Shown: one piece after another, positions 28,093-36,737 of the stretch
How the letters are laid out: the number at the start of each line of letters is the position of its first letter
Position numbering within the stretch: position 1 is the stretch's first letter
From: Bacillus atrophaeus
Lineage (GTDB): Bacteria > Bacillota > Bacilli > Bacillales > Bacillaceae
Assembly: GCF_001584335.1 (NCBI RefSeq)
Contig: NZ_LSBB01000002.1
Span: 62,001 to 126,000, forward strand
Direction: 5' to 3'
Length of the DNA stretch: 64,000 nt
Position numbers and translations under genes: made by a program
The notes under the pieces: model-generated
The model's database searches: none
What the model saw: the letters and a program-made list of their open reading frames with translations, nothing else
What the model was told of the DNA's origin: nothing

Positions 28093-29024
28093 TACTTAAA
28101 TATGCCGCTGATATATTCAGCTTCATCATCCGTTAATTGAATATCGAGCGTTCTCAGGTTGTTTTTAAGCTGATCAGGACGTTTGGCGCCTGGAATGATC
28201 GCACCAATTGCAGGTCTCGTTAAAAGCCATGCAAGAGCGAGGTGAGCCGTCTCTGCCTGCTTATCTTTGGCAAGGGCTTTCAGCTTGTCCACCTTTTCCA
28301 GATTCTTAATAAATGTTTCTCCCTGAAACTGCGGATTGTCTTTTCTGATGTCGTCAAATGTCGAATCCTTTGTGAACTTTCCTGTTAACAGCCCTGATGC
28401 GAGCGGGAAATACGGGATAAATGAAATGCCCTGCTCTACACAGTAAGGGAGCAAGTCTTTCTCAGCATCGCGGTGAATTAAAGAGTATTCGGATTGAAAG
28501 ACCTCTAAATACCCGTCTGCGTTAAATTCCTGCAATTGTTTAAAATCAAGATTAGAAGCGCCGATCGCTTTAATTTTGCCTTCGTCCTTCAATTCCTTCA
28601 GCGTTCCCGCCACCTCAGCCATAGGCGTTTTGCCATCCGGGAAATGGACGTAATACAGATCAATATAATCCGTTTTCAGGCGCTTCAAGCTTTTTTCAAC
28701 TTCGCCGCGGAGAAATTCCCGGCTGTTGTCTAACTCAATGCCTCCGTTGACCTCTTTATGCGCTCCCTTCGAAGCGATAACCAGCTGGTCCCGTCCACCC
28801 CTCTCGCTTACAATCTCTCCGATTAATTCCTCAGAACGGCCCAATCCATATATAAAGGCGGTATCGATAAAATTCACACCGCCGTCTAAAGCTGTGCGAA
28901 CCAAGTCCCTGCCAGTCTCATCATTCAAATTCGGAAACAGATTATGTCCTCCGACCGCGTTAGCTCCAAAACCGATTCGTTTCACCTGTAAATCTGTTTT
29001 GCCAAGAGTACGAGTTTGATTCAT
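28092..29024 (-). CDS. yccK: Aldo/keto reductase YccK (IolS-like)
   Basis: 310-aa TIM-barrel NADPH-dependent oxidoreductase. Shows GFGANAVGG (19-27), the catalytic [18 protein letters not shown] segment (Asp and Tyr, about 51-68), the Lys in VIASKGA and the catalytic His in [12 protein letters not shown] (about 120-131). Close relative of IolS and YhdN. Substrate unknown. Transcribed alone, in a direction convergent with ycdA. Confidence 0.92.
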   Translation of the reverse strand: MNQTRTLGKTDLQVKRIGFGANAVGGHNLFPNLNDETGRDLVRTALDGGVNFIDTAFIYGLGRSEELIGEIVSERGGRDQLVIASKGAHKEVNGGIELDNSREFLRGEVEKSLKRLKTDYIDLYYVHFPDGKTPMAEVAGTLKELKDEGKIKAIGASNLDFKQLQEFNADGYLEVFQSEYSLIHRDAEKDLLPYCVEQGISFIPYFPLASGLLTGKFTKDSTFDDIRKDNPQFQGETFIKNLEKVDKLKALAKDKQAETAHLALAWLLTRPAIGAIIPGAKRPDQLKNNLRTLDIQLTDDEAEYISGIFK

Positions 29025-29149
29025 TGTTCATTCTCCTTCCGAAACGATATGTTTTGCCATTTCCCTATTTGGATTATCATAAAAACAAACTTCGCGTCAC
29101 GTTCTACTATTAGATAAGTTAAATTTATTTTCCTGCTTTTTCAGCATAC

Positions 29150-29182
29150 AAAAAAAGGAGAAAGCGCATGTCTCCTTTTTTC
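29150..29182. terminator. Hairpin with flanking A and T tracts between yccF and yccK
   Basis: AAAAAAAGGAGA, 9-base loop, TCTCCTTTTTT. It lies upstream of yccK and downstream of the yccF terminator, with no gene between, so its purpose is unclear; it could end a short transcript on either strand. Confidence 0.55.
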
Positions 29183-29255
29183 GACTTATTTTGGCAGCAC
29201 CCATTTGTCTTTCAGAAAGGTCTTTCATTTAGAAATTAACATTCCGTTTCAAAAG

Positions 29256-29294
29256 AAAAAACCTTGAAAAGCCGCGGCTTCTCAAGGTTTTTAT
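29256..29294 (-). terminator. Terminator after yccF
   Basis: Minus strand AAAACCTTGAGAAGCCG pairs with CGGCTTTTCAAGGTTTT, followed by TTCTTTT; 7 bases past the yccF stop. Confidence 0.88.
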
Positions 29295-29300
29295 CTGCTG

Positions 29301-30368
29301 TTATGATGTTATTGCTGCTGCAAAGCTGTCCGCTTCGCTCTTTAACACACTTTCAATTTCTTTATAGCGGCTGGAAATGGTCGATGCGCTTACACCGTAT
29401 TTCTTCGCCAATTTGGCTTGTGAAAGGGAAGCGCCGTTTAGAGAAATGGAATTCACATAATACTCGACCGCCGCAGCAAAAGCTTCAGGTTTTCTGATAA
29501 CAGGCTCTTTTTTCTCACAGAAGGTTTTCCACAGGCCGATGACTGCCGGAATCAGCTTGTCCGGATACTCTTCTCCGCCCATTCCTTTTTCGATGGCAAG
29601 GGCTGTTTCCTTCTCCAAGTCGTTTGCCCACTCTATGCTTTCTTCTTCAGCAGCCGGCTGTTTCTCTTCTTCGCTTAACAAGGCAAAAAGAACCTGCTGG
29701 AAGTCTTCTTTCATAAAGCTTTCCGGCGTTTTGCCTTTTTGCAAAGCGGGATCTGCAATCTTCATCACTTTGCTGATCAAAGCGTCTGTTCTCTTTGCCG
29801 GGAAGATAGTAAACTGCATGAAGAATTCAGCTTTTTCCGCCTCGTGAATCGGATAGCCTAAAATCAGGCTTCCAAGCGGCGGAAGCTCTTGCTTTTTCAC
29901 GTCCATCTCAACATTAAATTGCTTTTTCGTCACCACATCTTCAAACTGAATGACTGTCTCGTCCATTTCTTTCAACAGAAGTAAAGCCGGAGTCATGCTT
30001 TTCCATGATTCAACAAGCTCACGCGTTTTAGGGCGTGTAATGGAATCGGCTTTTTTCTGAAGATAGTCTTCAAAAATCGTTTGATTGCCGGCAAGCGGGT
30101 GAAAGAATATTCCCCAGATGCCTAAGTTAAACACGCTGATGTCTTTTGTCTGCCTGTCCATAGCTGAAAGAATGTCATACTGATTGATAAATGCTGAAAT
30201 GCTTTCTCTATGTACTGTAAAGGCATACTCCATCAAGTCTTCCTGAATTTGTTTCGCTTCTTTTGCTGCCATTTCTGCCGGAAAATCGACAACCTTACTT
30301 CCGCAGCATTTTTTATATTTCTTACCGCTGCCGCATGGACAAGGGGCATTTCTTTTCACTTTTCCCAC
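29301..30368 (-). CDS. yccF: SEC-C motif protein YccF
   Basis: 355 aa. The N-terminus is a complete SEC-C zinc motif (CPCGSGKKYKKCC, residues 9-21), as found at the end of SecA, where it binds zinc and partners. The rest is helical, with a C-terminal helix-turn-helix-like stretch (LSQAKLAKKYGVSASTISSRYKEI, about 318-341). That combination suggests a nucleic-acid or protein interaction role; function unknown. Start GTG at 30368 with GGAGG 7 bases upstream. Confidence 0.88.
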   Translation of the reverse strand: MGKVKRNAPCPCGSGKKYKKCCGSKVVDFPAEMAAKEAKQIQEDLMEYAFTVHRESISAFINQYDILSAMDRQTKDISVFNLGIWGIFFHPLAGNQTIFEDYLQKKADSITRPKTRELVESWKSMTPALLLLKEMDETVIQFEDVVTKKQFNVEMDVKKQELPPLGSLILGYPIHEAEKAEFFMQFTIFPAKRTDALISKVMKIADPALQKGKTPESFMKEDFQQVLFALLSEEEKQPAAEEESIEWANDLEKETALAIEKGMGGEEYPDKLIPAVIGLWKTFCEKKEPVIRKPEAFAAAVEYYVNSISLNGASLSQAKLAKKYGVSASTISSRYKEIESVLKSEADSFAAAITS

Positions 30369-30486
30369 GATAAACCCTCCGAATTCTATTATAACTTTAC
30401 TATTTTAACAAAAATAACTTCCGAGGGCTTGGTTTCGAGCGAAAAAAGAATTTGGAAATGAGTGACGATATATTCCCTTATATACG

Positions 30487-30522
30487 TAAAGCCTTGATGA
30501 GCAAGCACTCTTCAAGGCTTTA
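30487..30522 (-). terminator. Terminator after lipA
   Basis: TAAAGCCTTGA and TCAAGGCTTTA form a perfect 11-bp stem 7 bases beyond the lipA stop; the T run is weak. Confidence 0.75.
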
Positions 30523-30528
30523 TATCTA

Positions 30529-31173
30529 TTAATTAGTATTTTCCCCGCCGCCGTTAAGGCCTTCTTTAATCAGCCCGTTTACTTTGCTGTTCATAAGCAG
30601 GCCGATGTGGCCGACACCGTGAATTTGCACGTTTTTCGCTCCGATTAATCTGGACAGCGGGTTCATGACAATCATGTCAGCTGAGCTATAAACTGATGTG
30701 TATAAAATCTTTTGGTTCGGATCGGTACCCGGCAGCGCTCTGTTTGTGACCAGTCCGTTCGCTCCGCCAAGAGTCACGACGTTAGCGATCTTGTCTCCGC
30801 CGTCCAGGTTTTTAATATAGTAAAGAGTATTAGCGCCGCCCATGCTGTGCGCGACAATATCCACTTTACTCGCTCCCGTTTCACTCAGCACTTTTTTCAC
30901 ATATGATGATAATCTTGGCGCATTGTTTCTGTTATTCCCTGTTTTATCCAAAAAATCAATTGCATACAGGTCTTTGCTCGACCATCCTTGGGACACCAAG
31001 TAAGATTTAATTCCCGCGAAGTTAAAGGACGCCCCGCCAATACCATGGACCATGACCACTGGATTGTGTTCTGAAGCAGCTTTTGAAACGTTTGGCTGGA
31101 TCGTAAACACAGACACGACACTCAGCATACAAATCATTAATACGGCTAATAGTTTAGATTTTACAGCATTCAT
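30529..31173 (-). CDS. lipA: Secreted lipase LipA (EstA), family I.4
   Basis: 214-aa precursor with a Sec signal peptide ([20 protein letters not shown]) cleaved near residue 33. The mature enzyme is the lidless minimal alpha/beta hydrolase of Bacillus. Catalytic triad Ser110, Asp166 and His189, which is Ser77, Asp133, His156 in mature numbering. The nucleophile elbow is AHSMGG, with the family-typical Ala in place of the first Gly. Hydrolyses triacylglycerols outside the cell. Monocistronic. Confidence 0.96.
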   Translation of the reverse strand: MNAVKSKLLAVLMICMLSVVSVFTIQPNVSKAASEHNPVVMVHGIGGASFNFAGIKSYLVSQGWSSKDLYAIDFLDKTGNNRNNAPRLSSYVKKVLSETGASKVDIVAHSMGGANTLYYIKNLDGGDKIANVVTLGGANGLVTNRALPGTDPNQKILYTSVYSSADMIVMNPLSRLIGAKNVQIHGVGHIGLLMNSKVNGLIKEGLNGGGENTN

Positions 31174-31545
31174 GATATTTCCCCCTAATATGTAATGATT
31201 TAACAGACTTTATTCTATTAAAGAAACAGAGGGAAATATAGGGTATTTTTTCCTCTTTTCGACGAAAAAAATAACCCTTAAAAAATGAGTACAATTGACC
31301 TTTCGCGATAACGTATTTGTGCTTTTATGCGTTGATTGGAAAAAGCTGAGGGCGGGAGGCCCCTCAGCTTTTCTTTCAGATTTTTTCCTCTTACAAAATG
31401 GACTCCGCACAATATTCGGAAAGATAGGGATGCTTACTTTGCTCAACTTTTAATATTCACACACATTAAGGTATGTCCCGGTTTTAAGGAGGTTATCCTG
31501 CAAAATACAAGAGATGACTTTCCGGATTTTTTTATTAAGTCTTTC
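31174..31545. other. Intergenic region between lipA and lmrA, with an orphan terminator
   Basis: 372 bases without a gene. It holds the lipA promoter region, an unattached terminator (31339-31376) and, at 31480-31500, a GGAGG-like sequence not followed by an open frame. In B. subtilis 168 I recall ansZ (asparaginase) between these genes; it is absent here. Confidence 0.5.
31339..31376. terminator. Orphan bidirectional terminator
   Basis: GGAAAAAGCTGAGGG, loop, CCCCTCAGCTTTTCTTT: an 11-bp GC-rich stem with A and T tracts. No gene reads into it from either side. Confidence 0.8.
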
Positions 31546-31591
31546 TTGACATTCATTCACCTGACAAAGATAATAGACCAGTCACTATATT
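31546..31591 (+). promoter_or_regulatory. lmrAB promoter with LmrA operator
   Basis: Near-ideal SigA promoter TTGACA (31546-31551), 17-bp spacer, GATAAT (31569-31574). Directly over and after the -10 lies ATAGACCAGTCACTATAT (31573-31590), matching the LmrA/QdoR box known for this family, so LmrA represses its own operon. Confidence 0.85.
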
Positions 31592-31622
31592 TTAGCTATT
31601 GCATTTTTAAGGTGGGAATTAT

Positions 31623-32189
31623 ATGAGTCATGGAGATTCTCGTGAAAAAATACTTTCAGCTGCAACTCGTCTTTTTCAGCTGCAGGGATATTACGGAACG
31701 GGACTAAATCAAATAATTAAAGAAAGCGGCGCGCCTAAAGGTTCTCTTTATTATCACTTTCCCGAGGGTAAAGAACAACTGGCGATTGAAGCTGTGAATC
31801 AAATGAATGAATATGTCCGTTTAAAAATAACCGAAAGCCTTGAAAAATGTTCAGATCCTGCGGAAGGCATTCAATCATTTCTAAAGGAACTGTCCTGTCA
31901 GTTCACATGTCCGGAAAATATTGAAGGATTGCCCGTTGGTTTACTTGCGGCGGAAACTTCATTGAAAAGTGAATTTTTACGTCATGCGTGTGATCAAGCC
32001 TATGAAACATGGGAAAACGCATTTGCGGAGAAATTACAGCAATCAGGTTTCTGCGAGAATAAAGCGAAGGAAATAAGCACCGTCATTAATTCAATGATTG
32101 AAGGCGGCATTATTCTTTCTATAACGAGGAAAGACAGCAAACCGCTTCTGCATATCGCCAACCTTATTCCAAAGCTGCTGAAAACTTAA
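31623..32189 (+). CDS. lmrA: TetR-family repressor LmrA
   Basis: 188-aa TetR-type repressor of the lmrAB multidrug operon. N-terminal helix-turn-helix with the recognition part GTGLNQIIKESGAPKGSLYYHFPEGKEQL (26-54), typical of TetR. The C-terminal ligand domain is all helical. In B. subtilis LmrA releases DNA on binding flavonoids. First gene of the operon, 67 bases before lmrB. Confidence 0.94.
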   Translation: MSHGDSREKILSAATRLFQLQGYYGTGLNQIIKESGAPKGSLYYHFPEGKEQLAIEAVNQMNEYVRLKITESLEKCSDPAEGIQSFLKELSCQFTCPENIEGLPVGLLAAETSLKSEFLRHACDQAYETWENAFAEKLQQSGFCENKAKEISTVINSMIEGGIILSITRKDSKPLLHIANLIPKLLKT

Positions 32190-32213
32190 AATAGAGACAT
32201 CTTAACTACATTT

Positions 32214-32232
32214 CATACAGACTGGTCTATTG
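32214..32232. promoter_or_regulatory. Second LmrA-type operator between lmrA and lmrB
   Basis: CATACAGACTGGTCTATTG contains GACTGGTCTAT, the reverse complement of ATAGACCAGTC in the lmrA promoter. Binding here might block read-through or an internal lmrB promoter. Confidence 0.6.
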
Positions 32233-32256
32233 CCGGTTATAGAGAGGAGAATCGTT

Positions 32257-33687
32257 TTGGAAACAGCTGCACCTTCTAAACAATATAAAGTAATGCCTAT
32301 TATGATTTCATTGCTGCTCGCCGGTTTTATCGGCATGTTCAGTGAAACAGCATTAAATATCGCCTTGACCGATCTCATGAAGGAGCTGAACATTACGGCG
32401 TCAACCGTACAATGGTTAACGACCGGATATTTGCTTGTTCTTGGAATTCTTGTTCCGGTATCAGGACTTCTCCTTCAATGGTTTACAACCAGACAGCTTT
32501 TTATCGTATCGCTCGCCTTTTCAATTTTGGGGACACTGATCGCTGCGATATCACCAAGCTTTTCATTTTTATTAATTGCAAGAATTGTGCAGGCCCTCGG
32601 AACAGGATTGCTGTTACCGTTGATGTTTAATACCATTTTGGTCATATTCCCGCCGCATAAACGCGGAGCTGCCATGGGAACGATCGGGCTTGTCATTATG
32701 TTTGCGCCGGCCATAGGACCGACGTTTTCCGGTTTGGTTTTAGAGCACCTTAACTGGCATTGGATCTTTTGGATTTCTCTTCCTTTTCTTGTGTTGGCTC
32801 TTATTTTCGGAATTGCTTACATGCAAAATGTGTCCGAAATTACAAAACCAAAAATTGATGTCCTTTCTATTATTCTGTCGACGATTGGGTTCGGAGGCGT
32901 TGTGTTTGGCTTTAGTAATGCGGGTGAAGGGTCTGGCGGATGGTCAAGTCCTATTGTTATCAGCTCACTCGCTGTCGGCGTAATCGCTCTTATTTTGTTT
33001 TCAACCCGCCAGCTTACAATGAAACAGCCAATGATGAATCTTCGTGCTTTCCGCTATCCGATGTTTGTCCTTGGCGTGCTTATGGTTTTCATCTGTATGA
33101 TGGTTATTCTATCTTCCATGCTTCTGCTGCCGATGTTCTTACAAGGCGGCATGGCCTTAACGGCATTTACAGCAGGACTTGTGATGCTTCCCGGCGGAAT
33201 TCTAAACGGTTTTATGTCGCCAGTTACAGGGCGCTTGTTTGATAAATACGGACCAAAATGGCTTGTCATTCCCGGTTTTGTCATTGTTACAGCGGTTCTC
33301 TGGTTTTTCTCAAATGTCACCACAGCGTCAACGGCGGCAGTTATTATCGTGCTTCATACATGTTTGATGATCGGTATCTCTATGATCATGATGCCGGCGC
33401 AAACAAATGGATTAAACCAGCTTCCGCCGAAGTTTTATCCAGACGGCACAGCCATTATGAATACCCTTCAGCAAATGGCAGGCGCGATCGGTACTGCGGT
33501 GGCGGTCAGCATTATGGCCGCAGGACAGCAAGATTATATGAGCGGCGTGAAGAATCCGGCTGATCCGTCCCTCATTCCAAAAGCACTGACCGCAGGTGTG
33601 CAGCATGCATTTATCTTTGCCATGATTGTGGCCATCCTCGGTCTGGTCTGTGCTTTCTTCATTAAACGTGTGAAAGTAGACCAATAA
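32257..33687 (+). CDS. lmrB: Multidrug (lincomycin) efflux transporter LmrB
   Basis: 476-aa MFS drug:H+ antiporter of the 14-TM DHA2 group. Start is TTG at 32257 with AGAGGAG upstream, giving METAAPSKQYKVMPIM; the frame is open nine codons further without a ribosome binding site. Landmarks: SETALNIALTDLMKEL in TM1, LVPVSGLLLQWFTTRQLFIVSL loop A, and motif C-like GLVIMFAPAIGPTFSG in TM5. Confers lincomycin and puromycin resistance when derepressed. Confidence 0.94.
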   Translation: METAAPSKQYKVMPIMISLLLAGFIGMFSETALNIALTDLMKELNITASTVQWLTTGYLLVLGILVPVSGLLLQWFTTRQLFIVSLAFSILGTLIAAISPSFSFLLIARIVQALGTGLLLPLMFNTILVIFPPHKRGAAMGTIGLVIMFAPAIGPTFSGLVLEHLNWHWIFWISLPFLVLALIFGIAYMQNVSEITKPKIDVLSIILSTIGFGGVVFGFSNAGEGSGGWSSPIVISSLAVGVIALILFSTRQLTMKQPMMNLRAFRYPMFVLGVLMVFICMMVILSSMLLLPMFLQGGMALTAFTAGLVMLPGGILNGFMSPVTGRLFDKYGPKWLVIPGFVIVTAVLWFFSNVTTASTAAVIIVLHTCLMIGISMIMMPAQTNGLNQLPPKFYPDGTAIMNTLQQMAGAIGTAVAVSIMAAGQQDYMSGVKNPADPSLIPKALTAGVQHAFIFAMIVAILGLVCAFFIKRVKVDQ

Positions 33688-33690
33688 TAA

Positions 33691-33724
33691 GAAGGCAGAC
33701 CCTTTTAGGGTCTGCTTTTTTTAT
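33691..33724. terminator. Terminator after lmrB
   Basis: AGCAGACCC-type stem: GCAGACCC, TTTT loop, AGGGTCTGC with a long T run; also serves ycbU from the other side. Confidence 0.9.
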
Positions 33725-33735
33725 TGATATGTGCA

Positions 33736-34869
33736 TCATTGACGGCAGGCAAATATATTTACCAGTTCATCAATCACATACGTCAGTTCATCCTTTGTAT
33801 TATAAAAATGAGGAGCCAGCCGGATGACATTATTCCACGGTGCACAAACAATCTTTTGTTTTTTCAATCGTTCCGCTGTCTCCGATGCCCGCTCATCATA
33901 AATGGAGATCATCCCAGGCCGCTGGTCGCTGGATGTCGGCCCCATCACCCGCAGCCCTCTTTCACTTGCGTATTGAAAAGCATATGCACTCAGCTCTTTT
34001 ATATAAACATGTATACGCGAAACTCCTATCTCATTAAGCAACGACAAGCCTTCATGTGCGGCATACAAACTGATAAAGGACGGCGTTCCTGTTTCAAAAC
34101 GTTTAGCTCCGCTTGCATATGAAAAACGGTTTAAGTCAAAAGCCGCCGCGCTTTGCTGGCCAAACCAGCCTGAAGCTTTCGGCCGAAGCTGTTCCGCCAG
34201 CTCTTTTCTCACATAAAGAAAAGCGGTTCCCGGAATGCCGAGCATATATTTTCGTGAACCTGCAGCCAGCATATCAATCCCGCTTTCCTTTACATCTATC
34301 GGGACGTGTCCGGCGGATTGATAGGCGTCTACAAATAACAACGAGCCTTTTTCCCGCGCAATGGCTGCGATTTGTTTGATATCTTGACGAAAGCCATTAT
34401 AGTAGTTGACGTGAGGCACACAGGTCAGCAGGGTCTCTTCACTGATACATGCTTCATAATTCTCAAGCGGCACCATCCCATCTGAAGAAGGAATAACTGA
34501 TAAATCATAGTCTCTTTGCGCCTTCCAAATGTGAGCTGCTGCGGGGAAATCTATTTCTGTATAAACCACTTTCTTTTTTTTGCCATCTTGCAAAGCAGAT
34601 GCGATCGAAACAATTGCATCGGAAACTGAAGGCAAAACCGCAATCTCCTCAGGCTCCGCGCCAATCAGAACAGCAAATTCATTTCTGGCGCTTTCTGTTT
34701 TTTTAATCGCTTCATTCCAGTTGGCTCCTGTTTGCAGTAAGCTGTCATGGTACTCTTTTATAGCTCTTGAAACCGGCAGTGCCAATGCGCTTTGAGAGCA
34801 GCTCGCAAGCATAGTATGCGTATGCAGCACCGGAAACAGTGACCGATATTGCTGAGAAAGACCCTCCAA
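33736..34869 (-). CDS. ycbU: PLP-dependent aminotransferase class V / cysteine desulfurase-like YcbU
   Basis: 377-aa fold-type I PLP enzyme. The PLP-binding lysine sits in DMLAAGSRKYMLGIPGTAFLYV (Lys near 210) after the conserved LLFVDAYQSAGHVPIDV with the PLP Asp (about 180). Similar to isopenicillin-N epimerase and cysteine desulfurase-like proteins, but no catalytic Cys loop stands out. Start TTG at 34869 with GGAG 9 bases upstream. Function not established. Convergent with lmrB, divergent from pcp. Confidence 0.87.
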   Translation of the reverse strand: MEGLSQQYRSLFPVLHTHTMLASCSQSALALPVSRAIKEYHDSLLQTGANWNEAIKKTESARNEFAVLIGAEPEEIAVLPSVSDAIVSIASALQDGKKKKVVYTEIDFPAAAHIWKAQRDYDLSVIPSSDGMVPLENYEACISEETLLTCVPHVNYYNGFRQDIKQIAAIAREKGSLLFVDAYQSAGHVPIDVKESGIDMLAAGSRKYMLGIPGTAFLYVRKELAEQLRPKASGWFGQQSAAAFDLNRFSYASGAKRFETGTPSFISLYAAHEGLSLLNEIGVSRIHVYIKELSAYAFQYASERGLRVMGPTSSDQRPGMISIYDERASETAERLKKQKIVCAPWNNVIRLAPHFYNTKDELTYVIDELVNIFACRQ

Positions 34870-35061
34870 TATGATCCACTCCTTTTACCCATTGTCCGCT
34901 ACATTTCAAAAATTTTCAAACGATAAAAAAAGAAAAGTTAACGCTTGATTCTGTTGAACATTGATAAATGACCCACCGGTTTCTGTATTTTCAAATTGAT
35001 TCAGAGATGATTTCTAAAAAGCAGAGATTTACAATAAAATAGATGAAAAGGGGGAATTAGT

Positions 35062-35709
35062 ATGAAACCAAAAGTGTTGTTCACTGGCTTTGATCCTTTT
35101 GGAGGTGAAACAGTAAATCCGGCGTGGGAAGCTGCCAAACAGCTGAACGGCGAGGATGCCGATCATGCTGTAATCGTGTCGGAACAGGTGCCTACCGTAT
35201 TTAAAAAGTCACTTAAAATCCTGCGGCAGGCCATTCATAAACATCAGCCGGACATCGTCATTTGTGTGGGACAAGCAGGCGGCAGAATGCAAATCACGCC
35301 GGAACGTGTGGCGATTAACCTTGATGACGCACGAATTCCTGATAACGAAGGGAATCAGCCGATTGATGAACCCATCTCCGAAAATGGTCCCGCGGCTTAC
35401 TGGACGGGGCTGCCGATCAAACGGATCGTTGAGCGCATGAAGGAAAACGGCGTTCCTGCGGCCGTTTCCCATACTGCCGGGACATTTGTATGCAACCACC
35501 TATTCTATGGGCTGATGGATGAGATCAACAAGAATTCCCCAAGAATAAAGGGCGGCTTCATCCATATCCCGTACATCCCGGAACAAACCATAAATAAACA
35601 AGCGCCGAGCCTCAGCCTCGAAATAATCGTCAAGGCACTAAGGATCGCCGCTGTTACTGCCGCAAAGTATGATACAGACATCCGCTCTTCCGGCGGTTCA
35701 CTCCATTAA
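35062..35709 (+). CDS. pcp: Pyrrolidone-carboxylate (pyroglutamyl) peptidase Pcp
   Basis: 215-aa C15 cysteine peptidase that removes N-terminal pyroglutamate. Catalytic residues are where expected: Glu81 (ITPERVA), Cys144 (GTFVCNHLFY) and His168 (GFIHIPYIPEQ). Start ATG at 35062 with AGGGGG. Ends only 6 bases from the tatCD stop on the other strand; no terminator is visible between. Confidence 0.96.
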   Translation: MKPKVLFTGFDPFGGETVNPAWEAAKQLNGEDADHAVIVSEQVPTVFKKSLKILRQAIHKHQPDIVICVGQAGGRMQITPERVAINLDDARIPDNEGNQPIDEPISENGPAAYWTGLPIKRIVERMKENGVPAAVSHTAGTFVCNHLFYGLMDEINKNSPRIKGGFIHIPYIPEQTINKQAPSLSLEIIVKALRIAAVTAAKYDTDIRSSGGSLH

Positions 35710-35715
35710 ATTCCG

Positions 35716-36441
35716 TCATGTCATCAATGGTTCACTGGCCAGTTTCTTTTTATAGACAAACGCGGACAGGGCCACACTTACTTCAAACAGGACGAGAAGC
35801 GGAACCATGACCAAAAAATCAGAAACAAAATCCGGCGGCGTAATCAGAATCGACACCACAATCAGGAGAAAATAAGAAAGTTTTCTCGCTTTCGCCAGCC
35901 GCAGAGGGTTTAGAATGCCAAGGCGGGTTAAAAACATGACGACCAGAGGCATCTCAAATAAAAAACCAAACGGCAGGCTCAAATTCACCATAAATCGAAA
36001 ATAGTTATCAGCGGTGAACATTGTTTCAAAATGCCCTGACGACAGCTTCATCAAAAAGCCAAGCACAATCGGATACAGCACAAAGTATCCAAACGAAATG
36101 CCTGTCAGAAATAACGCAAATAATCCCGGAATATACAAAAGAGTCACCTTGCGTTCTGTTTCGGTCAGCGCCGGGGCTACAAACCGCCACACCTGGAATG
36201 CCGCTACAGGAATGGAAGCGGCAATGGCGCATACTCCGGCGATCATCATGTACACCCATAGAATTTCACTCGGTCCCAGAACAGCCAGTTTTCCATCCAA
36301 ATCTCTGCTTAGCCAGTCATAAATATCCTGTACAAATAAAAAAGCGGCAATCAAAAACACGACAAATGCAGCTAACGTCAGAATGATTCTTTTTCGCAGC
36401 TCTTCCAAATGTCCGATCAAATGCGTTTCTTTTTTATCCAT
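35716..36441 (-). CDS. tatCD: Twin-arginine translocase subunit TatCd
   Basis: 241 aa, six transmembrane helices. Conserved N-terminal HLEELRKRI (residues 9-17), which binds the twin-arginine signal, and the FEMPLVVMFLTRLGI region. Start ATG at 36441 (MDKKETHL) with GGAGG 9 bases upstream; the frame runs seven codons further without support. With TatAd it forms the pore dedicated in B. subtilis to exporting PhoD, encoded just upstream. Confidence 0.94.
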   Translation of the reverse strand: MDKKETHLIGHLEELRKRIILTLAAFVVFLIAAFLFVQDIYDWLSRDLDGKLAVLGPSEILWVYMMIAGVCAIAASIPVAAFQVWRFVAPALTETERKVTLLYIPGLFALFLTGISFGYFVLYPIVLGFLMKLSSGHFETMFTADNYFRFMVNLSLPFGFLFEMPLVVMFLTRLGILNPLRLAKARKLSYFLLIVVSILITPPDFVSDFLVMVPLLVLFEVSVALSAFVYKKKLASEPLMT

Positions 36442-36471
36442 GCCGGAAGCCCTCCTTATCAAATCAGTAAA

Positions 36472-36496
36472 GAGGCAGATACTGATTGATCTGCCT
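36472..36496 (-). terminator. Hairpin between tatAD and tatCD
   Basis: Perfect 9-bp stem GAGGCAGAT / ATCTGCCTC with an 8-base loop, followed on the minus strand by TTTACTG. The T run is weak, so it probably trims rather than stops transcription, favouring TatAd over TatCd. Confidence 0.6.
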
Positions 36497-36505
36497 CATC
36501 AGCAT

Positions 36506-36724
36506 TCAGCCCGCTGGTTTGTCCTTTTTGACAGCCGTTAAGTCAGCTGATGGTTTTTCCTCTTCTTTGTCTTCACCGGACACGAGAGATTTTGTCGCGC
36601 TTTTGAATTCAAGGAGGGTCCGTCCTGCCGCCCGGCCGATCTCCGGAAGCTTTGAAGGTCCAAAGATAACCAAAGCAATCACAAAAATTAAGATTAAACC
36701 GGGTATCCCGATGTTTGAAAACAT
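36506..36724 (-). CDS. tatAD: Twin-arginine translocase subunit TatAd
   Basis: 72 aa (70 in B. subtilis). One N-terminal transmembrane helix ([17 protein letters not shown]), the hinge [17 protein letters not shown], then an amphipathic helix and a charged tail. It oligomerises to form the protein-conducting element. Starts 13 bases after the phoD stop. Confidence 0.95.
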   Translation of the reverse strand: MFSNIGIPGLILIFVIALVIFGPSKLPEIGRAAGRTLLEFKSATKSLVSGEDKEEEKPSADLTAVKKDKPAG

Positions 36725-36737
36725 GACATTCAGCTCC

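Noticed and set aside
31210-31626. Open frames of 78 and 96 codons between lipA and lmrA
   Set aside because: Both run through the orphan terminator and the lmrA promoter, without start signals.
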